NCBI RefSeq assembly: GCF_040054535.1
Contig: NC_090795.1
Span: 2,703,501 to 2,767,500 of the forward strand
Length of the DNA: 64,000 nucleotides
Origin: Antennarius striatus
Taxonomy: Eukaryota > Chordata > Actinopteri > Lophiiformes > Antennariidae
Reading direction: 5' to 3'
Positions 1-40,582 of this stretch are shown here, in pieces. Numbering within the stretch: position 1 is the first letter of the stretch; each line of letters starts with the position of its first letter. A program made the translations under genes and the position numbers. Under the pieces are notes generated by a model that was not told where the DNA came from, did not search any database, and saw nothing but the letters and a program-made list of their open reading frames with translations.

Positions 1-327
1 AACAAAGTAGAGAAAACATTAAAGATGTGACTTGGTTCTCTTGTAGATCCAGGGTAAACATCTGGAAATCTTTAAATCCCAATGATATTTTTCATGTTTC
101 GAGTTTTACACAGAAATCACTGAAAACTTCATATTTTATTTTAAATAAAGATTCTTTGACAGTTGTTGATTCCTCCTTGATGATGTTTGTCTTAATATTA
201 ATGATTAATATCCAGAAAGAAGATAGTAAATCCTGGAGAGCGTCGCTGACATTTTGATTGACAGGTGACATCATCCAGTCTCCTGCTTCAGAGCTTCACT
301 TCTTCTTCTTCTTCTTCTTCTTTGCAG

Positions 328-1589
328 CTCCGGTGACTAAAGTGGACCTTCAGCAAGTGGACGACCGGATCACCTGCCGCTCTGAGGGGATCTACCCTCA
401 GCCTGAGCTCACCTGGTCCACCAGCCCCCCATCCAGCATCACCCCACCAGACAAACCCACAGTCCAGCAGACTGAACAGCTGCTCTACACAATCAGTAGC
501 TCTGTGATTCCTTCAGACAATGGGACTGATCTGGTTTACAGCTGCACCGTCAGCAGTGGCAGGAGTAGGAGGACAGCCACTCTGTTTCAACCACCTAAGA
601 TGATGACAAGTTCATCCTCTGGGACAACGATCCACTGCTCTGCCCCTAAAACCTCCTTTACCAGCCTCGTCTGGAGGTTCAACCACACTCACATCATCCT
701 GAAGCAGACGGAGAAGGACGTCAGCTACGTCTCAGAGGAGTGGAGGCAGCAGGTGAAGACTTCCTCCATGTCAGGCAGCCTCACGCTACAAGACTTCAAG
801 CTGAGCCAGGATGGAATCTACACCTGTGAACTCAGCAACCATGAGGAGACGTATGTGAGCAGCTTCTTCCTGAGGATAGAGGAGAGTCAAGGTAGTAGAG
901 CCTCTATTATCTGTCACATGTTCTTTAACACTCCACCATGTTTACGTGTAGGTTTTTAATCTTTCTGTCTGCTTCCATTTCAGACAAATTTTATTTGACG
1001 GTTGTAGCTGGAGTGGTTGGTGTTTTATTTGTAGTCGTAGTTTTGATCCTACTCTACATCATACGTACATTACAAACTGGTCAAAAAGACAGATATGTAA
1101 GTGACACGAATAACATGAAAAATAAGGTGTGATTGTCTGTGTTATTTTTAATATGGATGTTTTTTGGAATGACAGAAACCACGAGAAAAGAAGGAAAAGA
1201 TCCAACAAGAATACAAGTCAAGGTAAATGAAATGCAAGACGTCAAATGTCTGCAGGATTTTGATATGATGAGAAAGAATTAAAATGAGATTGGGACGTCT
1301 GACATGTTTCAGAACACAACACAATTCCATTGAATCTGTTTTCAGCACTGAAGAACAAGAAGAACTCAGCCACCTATCCATCAAACCATCTTCAATGGAT
1401 TATCTGGAGCCGCATCCAGAGGCAAACCTCTCAGCAGGGATTCCCGTATTTCTCTCCATCAATCTCACCTCTTTGAGGATCCCAGGACGTTCCCGGGCCA
1501 GCCGAGAGACAAAGTCCCTCAGACGCATCCCAGATCTTTTCAGAGGCTTCCTCCCATTCGGACGTGCCTTGAACACCTCCTCAGGGTAG
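328..1589 (+). CDS. B7-family (HHLA2-like) Ig-superfamily membrane protein, 3' part
   Basis: Four exons read in frame: 328-891, 984-1096, 1176-1222 and 1313-1589 (TAG stop). Exon 328-891 codes two Ig-like domains. The first has the Cys pair in RITCRSEGIYPQPELTW...YSCTV; the second has TIHCSAP...DGIYTCEL with the classic D-x-G-x-Y-x-C motif. Exon 984-1096 codes a transmembrane helix of about 23 residues (LTVVAGVVGVLFVVVVLILL) followed by a basic stop-transfer. Exon 1176-1222 is a Lys/Glu-rich cytoplasmic stretch. Every junction has GT/AG signals and phases agree. The signal peptide and any V-set domain must lie upstream of base 1, so the gene is 5'-truncated by the window. The style of the Ig domain (PVTKVDLQQ..., PELTW) resembles fish HHLA2-like/butyrophilin-like co-stimulatory ligands; the exact orthologue is not settled. 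The tail beyond about base 1400 is read from an antisense LINE (see repeats), so the true C-terminus is uncertain. Confidence 0.62.
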
Positions 1590-1691
1590 AGCCAGGGACT
1601 GGTTGTCGAGCCCCATGGTTGATTGCCTGAGCAGAAGGATTATCAGTAACAATCAAATGACATTTTAAAACGCTGAACATTATAAATGTTT
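1297..1691 (+). repeat. Duplicated terminal-exon segment, copy 1
   Basis: 395 bp, nearly identical to 3093-3487. The copy begins at the gtctgacatgtttcag acceptor of the last exon of the Ig gene and runs through the stop codon into the 3'UTR, ending at ...cattataaatgttt. The two copies differ by only a handful of substitutions and one 1-bp indel, implying a recent event. Confidence 0.9.
1405..1590 (-). mobile_element. LINE 3'-end fragment, antisense
   Basis: On the minus strand this reads as the familiar fish non-LTR retrotransposon tail: a GGCACGTCCGAATGGGAGGA block, then GAGGGACTTTGTCTCTCGGC, then CTGGCCCGGGAACGTCCTGG, then a region equivalent to the end of the reverse-transcriptase ORF. 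It is 5'-truncated and degenerate. The LINE family (L2/RTE-like) is from memory of the pattern, not from a search. It overlaps the last coding exon of the Ig gene in antisense. Confidence 0.6.
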
Positions 1692-1740
1692 GGGATGAGA
1701 ATGAAAACACCGGGAATGTAGTGATTAAAGTCTTGCAGTA

Positions 1741-1930
1741 ATAATCAGTCAGTCATCTTCAGATTACCACCGCTGTATCCGCCTCAGCGGGTCACAGGGA
1801 ACCAGAGCCTACCTTGGTGGCATCGGGCGTGAGGCGGGGGACACTCCGGGCACGACGCCAGTGCACTGCAGAGCCACACACAAAGACATACAACCATTCA
1901 CACACACACTCATTTTGGGGATGTTAGGGT
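1741..1930. repeat. Common teleost interspersed repeat (degenerate)
   Basis: Contains the recognisable order CCGCTGTATCCGCCTCAGCG, GGTCACAGGGAACCAGAGCC, GGCGTGAGGCGGGGGACACT, GACGCCAGTGCACTGCAGAG, then ACACAAAGACATACAACCAT before TTCACACACACACTC. This matches the very abundant fish repeat usually seen in introns and intergenic DNA. The assignment rests on pattern memory. Confidence 0.55.
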
Positions 1931-2062
1931 TAAACTTAAACCCTGACATCTGCACTACTGATGAGTTAGAAAACGTTCCAGTGATCGAGGGATCAATCAC
2001 GTCTGGGGGATGAAGAACTAAAACCCATCGATATGGAGTTATTGATTCTGGTTTCTCGTATC

Positions 2063-2116
2063 GGACTCCACTAAAAAGGGACCGCTCCATGCTGCCGTCG
2101 CTTTTTAGTGGAGTCC
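2063..2116. repeat. Perfect inverted repeat (16-bp arms, 22-nt loop)
   Basis: GGACTCCACTAAAAAG at 2063-2078 is the exact reverse complement of 2101-2116, separated by 22 nt. RNA from either strand could form a 16-bp hairpin. It lies in the presumed 3'UTR/downstream region of the Ig gene. No known family recognised. Confidence 0.85.
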
Positions 2117-2739
2117 ATGCTGTGATTCCAGCTCGGGATTATCTCCCCAACCCCAGAAAGGTCAAGCTTTTGTGTGTGATTTTTGTGCTGGACATATCCA
2201 GCTAGCTGCATGGCATGTTTGTGCTTGTTTTTTATTCATTATACTGTTTCTTCTCAGTTCTTCCTGATGTTCATTGAGTCCAATCCAGAGGCCTGCTCAT
2301 TTATAAAAATCCTTTTCTGGATTATTGAGATTTTTCAGGCTTTTCATGTATTTACATTACCTTCTGTTGTTAATTTTGTGAACTGGTTAAGTCCAGGGGA
2401 ATTTGGGATCATGTTTGTGATTCATTTTTGTTATTTTGAATTACCTTAAGTTACGCTAATTATGAATATATGAATTTAAGGCTGAGAAAACTACCGATTG
2501 AAAAGCTAAAGTGGAAAAAATGGCATTATATCTTTATTTCTAAAACTGATTTTTTTTTAAATGACTAAAAGGCTGTAACATTTTGATAAAAATGTGCAAA
2601 TGTTTTTGACTTTTTATGACATCTTTATTAATAAAATTGTTAAAATTAAGTTTGTTTAGTCCTTATATTGTACTATTGGCAAAACTCAATCCTTGCATAC
2701 GGCTTCTACCGTATATTTTGTAATTACTTCTGGGATGCA

Positions 2740-3092
2740 TAAACATCATGTTGAGATGCAAACATTTTTTTGAAGCGCATCCCAGGGATGCACTGCTTTC
2801 TTGAGTTCAAATGAAGTTTGCTGACTGGATGAAAGTCATATTCAGTGACAATGCTGGGACTTCAATGAGATTTATGAAGACGACTGCCTGTAGAAAACAT
2901 TGAAATTTCCACAGTCATTGAAGATCTAGGGCTGCATGTCAGGTAAAGGCACTGGGGAGATGGCTGTCATTACATGTTCAATAAATAAACAAGTTTACGT
3001 TGACATTTTGGACACTTTTCTTTACCCATCAATTGAAAGGATGTTTTGGGATGATGAAATCATTTTTCAAGATGATAATGCATCTTGCCTTA
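2740..3092 (+). mobile_element. Tc1-like DNA transposon remnant (transposase fragment)
   Basis: The 2936-3090 frame reads MSGKGTGEMAVIT...VYVDILDTFLYPSIERMF then WDDEIIFQDDNASC. This corresponds to the Tc1/mariner transposase segment ending at the second catalytic Asp (FQ-D-DNA). Upstream, about 2780-2935, is degenerate sequence of the same character with stops. The element is cut off exactly where the duplicated exon copy 2 starts; the C-terminal third and the inverted repeats were not found. Dead. Confidence 0.65.
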
Positions 3093-3487
3093 GTCTGACA
3101 TGTTTCAGAACACAACACAATTCCATTGAATCTGTTTTCAGCACTGAAGAACAAGAAGAACTCAGCCACCTATCCATCGAACCATCTTCAATGGATTATC
3201 TGGAGCCGCGTCCGGAGGCAAACCTCTCAGCAGGGATTCCCGTATTTCTCTCCATCAATCTCACCTCTTTGAGGATCCCAGGACGTTCCCGGGCCAGCCG
3301 AGAGACAAAGTCCCTCAGACGCATCCCAGATCTTTTCAGAGGCTTCCTCCCATTCGGACGTGCCTTGAACACCTCCTTAGAGTAGAGCCAGGGATTGGTT
3401 GTCGAGCCCCATGGTTGATTGCCTGAGCAGAAGGATTAATCAGTAACAATCAAATGACATTTTAAAACGCTGAACATTATAAATGTT
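3093..3487 (+). pseudogene. Duplicated terminal exon of the Ig gene, copy 2
   Basis: About 98% identical to 1297-1691, including the splice acceptor, the open frame and a stop (TAG near 3385). No transmembrane or Ig exon lies between copy 1 and copy 2, so copy 2 is either a stray duplicate or the relic of a tandem paralogue whose body was lost. It contains its own antisense LINE tail (about 3205-3390). A 14-bp poly(G) run follows at 3495-3508. Confidence 0.6.
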
Positions 3488-3509
3488 TTATAACGGGGGG
3501 GGGGGGGGC

Positions 3510-4136
3510 GCACAAGCGTGTTGTGTCCAAAGTTCCCCTAGACCGGGGTCATAACAGTTGACTGTGAGTTGGCAACATGATGTATACCTGTGCAAAGTGA
3601 AAATAACATATCAAACAAAGGCAAACACATGGTCATAAGCAAAACCACAACTAAACTGTAACAAGGCTGGGAAAACAAGATGAGCCAGAAATGAGAGCTG
3701 TCACCTCTCTCCACAAATCAAACAACTGAACTGTAATATAGAAACCAGAGGAGAGATGATTGGTGAGTTCTTGATTGATGATCAACTGGTCTCAGCTGTG
3801 AAGGCCTCGGTTGATCACACGGGAGAAACCTATTGAGAAGTGACGGATCTGGTGAACACAAACACAAACCAAGGGGAAACAACATAAACATAACATACCT
3901 CCACTCGTAACATAAGCAAAATAATTAATAATCAACAAAAGTTCATAGTCTATACTATTGATTATTGCTCTGAGTAGTTGTATGATGGTTGTTGGAATAA
4001 TCATTATATTCGATTCTTTTTTTAGTCATTTTTAAGTCTTGTTAGTATATTTTGGACATACGTTCCTATAAATGTATAAAATACTGTTGTACTTTACACA
4101 GCAGGTCTGTTTCTGATTGTATGTAGATAAAAGTTC
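3510..4136. other. Gene-poor stretch downstream of the Ig gene
   Basis: No coding potential recognised. It may be distal 3'UTR or downstream DNA of the + strand Ig gene, because a good poly(A) signal lies at its end. Confidence 0.4.
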
Positions 4137-4142
4137 AATAAA
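4137..4142 (+). terminator. Poly(A) signal candidate for the Ig gene
   Basis: AATAAA followed by the T/G-rich stretch TGTTTGACCTTTGAG. An alternative AATAAA sits at 2630-2635. Either could serve the upstream + strand gene. Confidence 0.4.
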
Positions 4143-4327
4143 TGTTTGACCTTTGAGACCAACTTGAGTTTCCTTCTTGAGACAGAACAGTAACATGTTT
4201 TGTTCTCATATAAACACAAACTTTGTATCATGAATGTTGTAAAACGATAAGATCGGTTTCCTCACACGGGTCAAACGGTCGGCTGAAGTCAAACCAGGAG
4301 CTACGAGATATTTTACTTATTTCCAGG

Positions 4328-4333
4328 TTTATT
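4328..4333 (-). terminator. map3k15: Poly(A) signal candidate for map3k15
   Basis: TTTATT on the + strand (AATAAA on -), 469 bp beyond the map3k15 stop codon. This gives a 3'UTR of roughly 480-490 nt. Confidence 0.5.
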
Positions 4334-4801
4334 GCAGTTGTGAAGTGACAATGAAACAGACATTTATAACATACATAATTCATGATGATTAAGGAAAACC
4401 CCACACAACTAATGCACTAACTAGACTAATGGTAACCAGAGTGAAAGGCAGTAACACAATAAAACATTTCATAGTGACTACATTACACTCATGTAAGAAA
4501 AGTTAAGGCCTTAGTCTTTCGTGCTTAACAAGACGTGTAACTCCAGCTTGGAGCATAATTCTGTTTCTAGAGTTTACAAATGGCTGAAAGACGAGGAGAG
4601 CGACGCCAGAAGGAACCTGAAGGGGACAGGAAGTGTTGAAACGCTCGTGAGCATAAAGTAGTGCCTGCACTAAGTCGCTTTGGTCTAGCCCAGTGTAACA
4701 CTGTGGAGGTTCAACGAGTCCCCTGAGACAGAGAAAAGCACTGTGGACACATTTGGTGAAGGGCTGGTGGTGAGCTGATGTGTGTTTCTGTGAGGCGTTC
4801 A

Positions 4802-17981
<13,180 letters not shown>

Positions 17982-18951
17982 TAACTCCCATCATCGGCCG
18001 ATTATCTCGCACCAAGAAGTCCGCTTCACGCAGACTGGATCCGACTGGATCCACGACGGAGAGGGAGTGAGGGGGGGGAGACAAAGTGATTCCACAAGTT
18101 AAATTAAACTCCCCCTTTCGGCTCTCGCTTTCAACCTGTTATTTGTTTACGCGGAACGCAATTTGGACCGGTTTGAAATACTATCATCGTCTCCCTGGTG
18201 ATCTAAAAATAGCCTGCGTCCTCCCGGTGCCTCGATCACACAGCAGCCAAGTTATTCTGTTATAGACACACTGCTGGAGGCGCAATCAGGACACGGCTTT
18301 GACATTTTCCTAGTCCAATGTGTCCGTTTGGAGGACAGCATCCACGTAAATTAAGCTGACTCAGCCATTACTTAGAGCGCAGTTATGGTCCTAAACTGTG
18401 CGTAACAGAACCCCACTGTAAAGGTCTCCTCGATGGTTTATCATCAGTTCTATCATCTTTTTATTTATTTATTACGCATTAGAGATGGAATAAAGTAGAA
18501 TGTGACACATATTTTTATATTTACTGGATTTTATTTGTATTAATTAAACATTTTATCCCTCAAAAGAAGCCATATATTCATTTTAAACACGATTTTGTCC
18601 TGCAGCTCTTTGAAGATTAGAAGGAAGTTTAGTGAATTTCTTTTAATTCTAATCATCCTATCCATGCAGTTAAATTTCAACTTAATCCAGTTGAACAGGT
18701 TGAATCAGGTTATTTTTAAGGCAAACCTGAGATTTTATGGTTCAAGAAAAAAAAAGTTGTGCATTATTAAAGATATTTAAGGACTTTTTCTTCGTTGCAC
18801 TTGAATCACGCTGGTGTAGACTTTCCACAGGGGGTTCAGAGCCCACTGAAATCCTGAATCAGTTACTCTCACTTCTCTTTCTATTCCCTCAGACCATCGA
18901 TACCCATTTCTGAAAAGCAAACAACTCGGACATACAGTACATAATAGCATC

Positions 18952-18957
18952 TTTATT
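18952..18957 (-). terminator. sh3kbp1: Distal poly(A) signal candidate for sh3kbp1
   Basis: AATAAA on the minus strand. It would give a 3'UTR of about 2.4 kb. A nearer minus-strand AATAAA is at 19915-19920. Which is used cannot be told from sequence. Confidence 0.35.
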
Positions 18958-18959
18958 AC

Positions 18960-21350
18960 ACGGAAATATAAAAGTATACATATTTATCTTGGAGAGAAAG
19001 AACCGAGTCAAGAAAACAACCTGCAGCCTCAGTTGTAGAAGTTCTCTCATTGTTGAAAGACAGAAAGATAGACAGATAGATCTGGAGTTGAAAACAGGAA
19101 GGCCACAGTGACGGATTGCCATAGATTCTGTGCACACACATAAGGAAGGGAGGCATACAGCCGTACATGCTACCACACATACATGCACACTCACATCGCT
19201 GTCGTCCTTTACGCGTGAAATCCTTTTTACCGACTACATTCCTACCCTGTCATTCAGGTAACCCTTTATAACGTCAGATGCACGTGGACAGACGTGGTTT
19301 ATGGGGTGCGACGCTTCCAGCACAACTAATGTGAGGTTTTGAGTTGTGGAATAAAAGTGCAAAAAGCTAAGAAAGTTAAAATCATACGTTTTTGTAGTGA
19401 GGCCTCATCTGGTACCAGTTACATGTCTGACTGGAGTTGTGTGTCATCAATAGGAATATTTATGCTTTTTGGCATTGTTGGAAATATGCTTCTCTGCTTT
19501 CTTGCTGACGGGCGAAAAATTTTATGTATGACTCAGTGAAAATGTGAAATGTGAAAATGCCAATCAGCATCTATAACCACAATAAGAATGCAAGTTTGAA
19601 TTCACCTACATAAAAAGCACAAAATAATACAATTTGTAAACCTTTTTGTGGGACTCCATGAAAGAAGCTATAAACATATTAATTATGGAGGTTCTGTATG
19701 AATATTTAGATGCTTCGATCCCCATTCTGTTTTCACGTTAAGCTAAGCTATCGTAACATCACACCATTTTTTTTCTCAAATAAAAATAAAAGACTGGTCA
19801 GAAATGAATTACCAGAAAGAAAAACAACTGAGGATAGTAAAATCTTAATATCTCTGCATGTTAATTAAATGTAATAGATGTTTATGCAAGTATTTCTACC
19901 TTTGTTTATTAATGCATGAGCAGAAAGTAGATGCAGTGACACACACCTGCCGATAGATGGCAGTAGGTACATACGATTATGGCTGTCCCATTTAGTGCAG
20001 CCAAGGGCTTGAATAGCATGATTCTCATAAAATAAAAATAAAAATATGTGAAGTCTTAAAAATTCAGAAGGGACAACTATGAGGCACTTTCACATTGGAT
20101 GAGATAAAAAAAATTAGTGACTACTCATCAGTGGCTGATGGAGGCGAGCTCTTTTTGGAAGGTAGTGTGGTGTGTTCTACTGTGCTGTGAATATCAAAGA
20201 AATCTTTTTTTTATTCTATCTAGAGCCCTTTCAGCCCAGATTTGTGTTTTCTGCTTGTTTAACAACAAACAAAATTTAAAAATTACAAATGTTGAGCTCA
20301 AATTAAGAGCAAACGCAGGTGTTAGAGCACTGTTGTGTAGTGGCATCATGCAAGATTCCCATTCTTGCAACTAGGGTTCCATTACCAGGCGGTGCACTTT
20401 GTGGAGGTGCCAGTTCACCTCCTGAGAACTACTGAGGTGCCTTTGAGCAAGGCACCGTCCCCTTTATAAGTTGCTCAATGGAGGCACACTACCTTTCTCT
20501 ATATATATCTGCATGCTTACAGGCCCCGCATGTGTGTGTGTGTGCATGCTCTAGGGGCCAGTACACATACATAGGTGTGTGAAAATAAGCTGTGAATGGA
20601 AAAATAATTTCCGCCAAGGGGATAAATAAAGTACATTTCCTTCTCTCTTTCTTCTTTAATCTAATCCCAGCAAGAAAGCATAGAAGCATCCTGGCTAAAG
20701 CATTCACCTGACACCTGCAGCATCATGTTCTCATGTCAGTTAATCCAACTGGTAGAGAGAGAAGTTCTTATGTGCTTATAATCCTGTTGTTATAACGGGT
20801 GTAATACATCACTGCATTTAAAACGGGACACTGAGAAAAAAGGGTTCAGGACTTTTGTGTTACCAACGTAGCATTAATGCTAACGATGGATCTCAAAGTA
20901 AGGGTTTTAAATCTTACTTTACAAAAATGTCCCCACTAGGAATGCTTGTACTGCCGTCCCCATATGGCTGGAAAAGCAAGAATAAACCCAAACACAGATG
21001 AGAGGCGAAGGCCACGGAGTGGACACAGAACCAACCGGGCGATGAAGTTCCAACTTCCTCCACACAAAGAAAGAAAAAGTACCGGCGAGGTCATCGTTTA
21101 GTGAGTACCGGTGGCGCAGCAAAGCTTTGACAAGGTAGCGGTAAAAACAGAGAAGTGATGTGAGAGTAAAGAGGTGAAGGCAGGATGGTGGGGGGGGAGG
21201 CGGAGAGGGAGGGTAGCGACTGTTGAGCTTCTGATGTCGATCGTCACGATCATTTGGCACAGACTTTGTTTCGGCTGAATGTCCCAGCCAGCAGGGAGAA
21301 TGTTTTCAAGTGCTGCCCTCCGGTGGCGAAAATGAGAATGCATGGAGTCT
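18960..21350 (-). other. sh3kbp1: Presumed sh3kbp1 3'UTR / downstream region
   Basis: No protein-coding signal on either strand. It includes an interspersed-repeat-like stretch (20376-20640) and several AT-rich segments. It is assigned as UTR only because the nearest poly(A) signals lie at its far end. Confidence 0.35.
20376..20640 (+). repeat. Fish SINE-like interspersed repeat (candidate)
   Basis: Contains GAGGTGCCTTTGAGCAAGGC followed by ACCGTCCCCTT, and ends GATAAATAAAGTACATTT. This combination is typical of an abundant teleost repeat ending in an AATAAAGT tail. Degenerate; the family call is from memory. Confidence 0.45.
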
Positions 21351-38141
<16,791 letters not shown>

Positions 38142-38559
38142 TTATGTGTCCCAGTGTGCCGACGGTGCTTCTACGGGGCTGGTCGGTTCGTTTCAGGTAG
38201 TGAGGGGGCTTCCTTAAGGCGGGTTTTGACCGAGCCTCCAGCCTCCTGCTCGCACCAGAGATCCGCTACAGCCGCGCTGAAACGGGAGGAGCGTCGGATG
38301 AAACCATATTCCTTCCTCTTTTTCTGTCCGGTGACACAACGGGGGAGGCAGGACGAGGAGCCAGAGAACGGAAAGGCTCTGATGAACAAATCTCTCTCTC
38401 TCTCTCTCCCCCTCTCTCTCTCCCCCTCTCCCGTTGCCTTCAGGTGCGCTGCGTAAATTTCGGCTCCAGTTCAATTTGCATTTTCATCAGAGGCGCACAC
38501 GCACGACAGCAGCGTGACGCATGGCGCACGCAGAGCAGATGGTGGCGACGCAAATACTC

Positions 38560-40430
38560 TGTGTTTTGGGACAGTGTAATTCAATACTCAGAGTAAGCTG
38601 TTCTATAATTGACATTTTGATTTCAATAATCTGCCTATAAAATTATAATTTAATTAGATTATTCCGAAACCAGCGTCTTAATTTGGGTTTCTGTCATTAT
38701 GAATTCAATACATTAGCCATTTCATTATACTGTGTGTCCTTATCACATTTTTGCCTTGGTTCCACTGTCAGGGTGTGACGAATGGCATATTTAGTCCGGC
38801 AGAAACCTTTGTATGACAAGGTTATCTGTTAAATTACAGCTTGATTTTACGGAATAATTTCATTTTATGGCCTTATCAATAAATTATTTTGTCTGTTAAA
38901 GGTCAGTAAGTAGTGAAAAACATCCACATCCCACAGCACAAAGATGTCTTCAATATATAATGTATGGCAAAGACCATGTTTTTAAAAATTGTTTTAGAAA
39001 ATGTCTTAAATGAGGATTAGGTTATTAAAATTGCTGCTCATTTATAGATTAATCTTCTCAAATAATCTATGCTCAATTGTGTCAGACAGGTGTGAAGTGG
39101 TTGCTTCATATCTCTACAGGTAGGCTGCACTAAATGTGACCTACATCCTGCACATGAGGTATGTAGATACATAAGAAAAGAATGCATTTGTTGATTTTTA
39201 AATTCCAAAAGCACACAAAGCACACAAAGCTCTGCAGCGCAGGAAGAGTGAAAGTGCTGGCAGCAGCAGAAAGGCACAAAATGAAATCATTTTGCAACCG
39301 CATGGATGAGGAATTGAGAAGATCCCAATCAGCTGTCACTTTGTGGACGACAGGAAAGGACGAAGCTGCTGTGTAGACGAGATCTAACACGATAAAACTA
39401 CAGCAAGGTTCACAGTTTGTGTTCACAGGACAGGCTTTTCAAATTCATCTTGGGCGATAAGAGATGATGTAGGTGTGACTCTTTTTTTTTTTACGTAAAT
39501 GTGATTTTATGGACAGGTGAGGCAAAACAAGCTTTCTCTAAAGTATGTGACACTTTTATGAACAACCAGACAGAGGGAAATAAAGAAAGTATACTCCTTT
39601 ATGCTTTGAAACGGATTAAAAATAGGTGACAACTTCAGGATTTTTAAGAAAAAATATATGTATTTTGGGGCCATTCTTTTAAGTATATTGACGGATTATT
39701 CTGATGCTGGATAGAAGTGTGGGAGTAGATCCAGATAAAGAAGTGAGTCCATGGTGTGAGTTACACATCAGCAGAGGTCAGCGAGTTAATATATTAGCTT
39801 TACTTCAGAATTTGAATTTAGATTAGGATTTGATTTAATCAAAGTGTTTAATTGGCGTTAATGGAAATGTGCGCTCTACCCAGCCCTTCAGAAGTAACTG
39901 TCACATTTCAAGCTGATGCATGTGTCTAACATTATCACTCTGAGGCACCATTCAGAGTGAAAACAATGTAGAAAGACCATCATGACACCATGATGTTACA
40001 GCCTTAATCCCACAGCAACTGATGGCTGCAAGAGCCTAATATTCTCTGGTGTGGGTAATATCTATGACGAGAGACATCTTTTTTTTCAAAGGTAAATTCT
40101 CTCCAGAGATGAGAGCTAAATTTATCACAAAGCACTAAGGTGACACCATCTGGGACGGAGTTGTTACTGCATGATGTGTTCAGCCCAAATTTGATTGCAT
40201 CTGCAGAGCTGCACTTAACACATTTTAAATAAGCAATAATTTAATAAGCAATAATTATCAAAATACAGCTAATCTAAGGGTACTTTTTTTAATCTTAATT
40301 CTGAGAAGTTATTTAAATGTTATATTTAAAAAAATAGCTTTTTTAAATTTTTACTTTGAATTAAAAAAATATAAGGAATATAAATGACAACATGAAGTGG
40401 AACGGTTCTTGCTTAACGTAGCGTAAAACA
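38560..40430. other. Intergenic DNA between sh3kbp1 and tfrc
   Basis: AT-rich, with no open frame of recognisable family and no RNA gene recognised. Separates two divergent promoters and is the junction of the two human synteny blocks. Confidence 0.5.
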
Positions 40431-40439
40431 AGTATAAAG

Positions 40440-40582
40440 AAGGGAGGAACGTAAAGTAACGGAACCGGTTTGTGAACGTGACAAGTTTCGAGGTGACGCA
40501 ACCCGGAAGTGACCCAACCGTTTAAGGACACCGCAGAGCAGCGCGGCCGTCAGAGGACGCAGGGTGTGTGAGCGGCCGCAAG
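40440..40582 (+). promoter_or_regulatory. tfrc: tfrc promoter and noncoding exon 1
   Basis: A GC-rich segment contains TGACGCAA (CRE/AP-1-like, 40494-40501) directly beside CCGGAAGT (ETS-type, 40503-40510). The proximal promoter of the human gene is likewise described with CRE/AP-1-like and ETS sites. Exon 1 ends with GGCCGCAAG|GTGAGA at 40582; the next acceptor is at 42566. The exact transcription start is not resolved. Confidence 0.5.
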
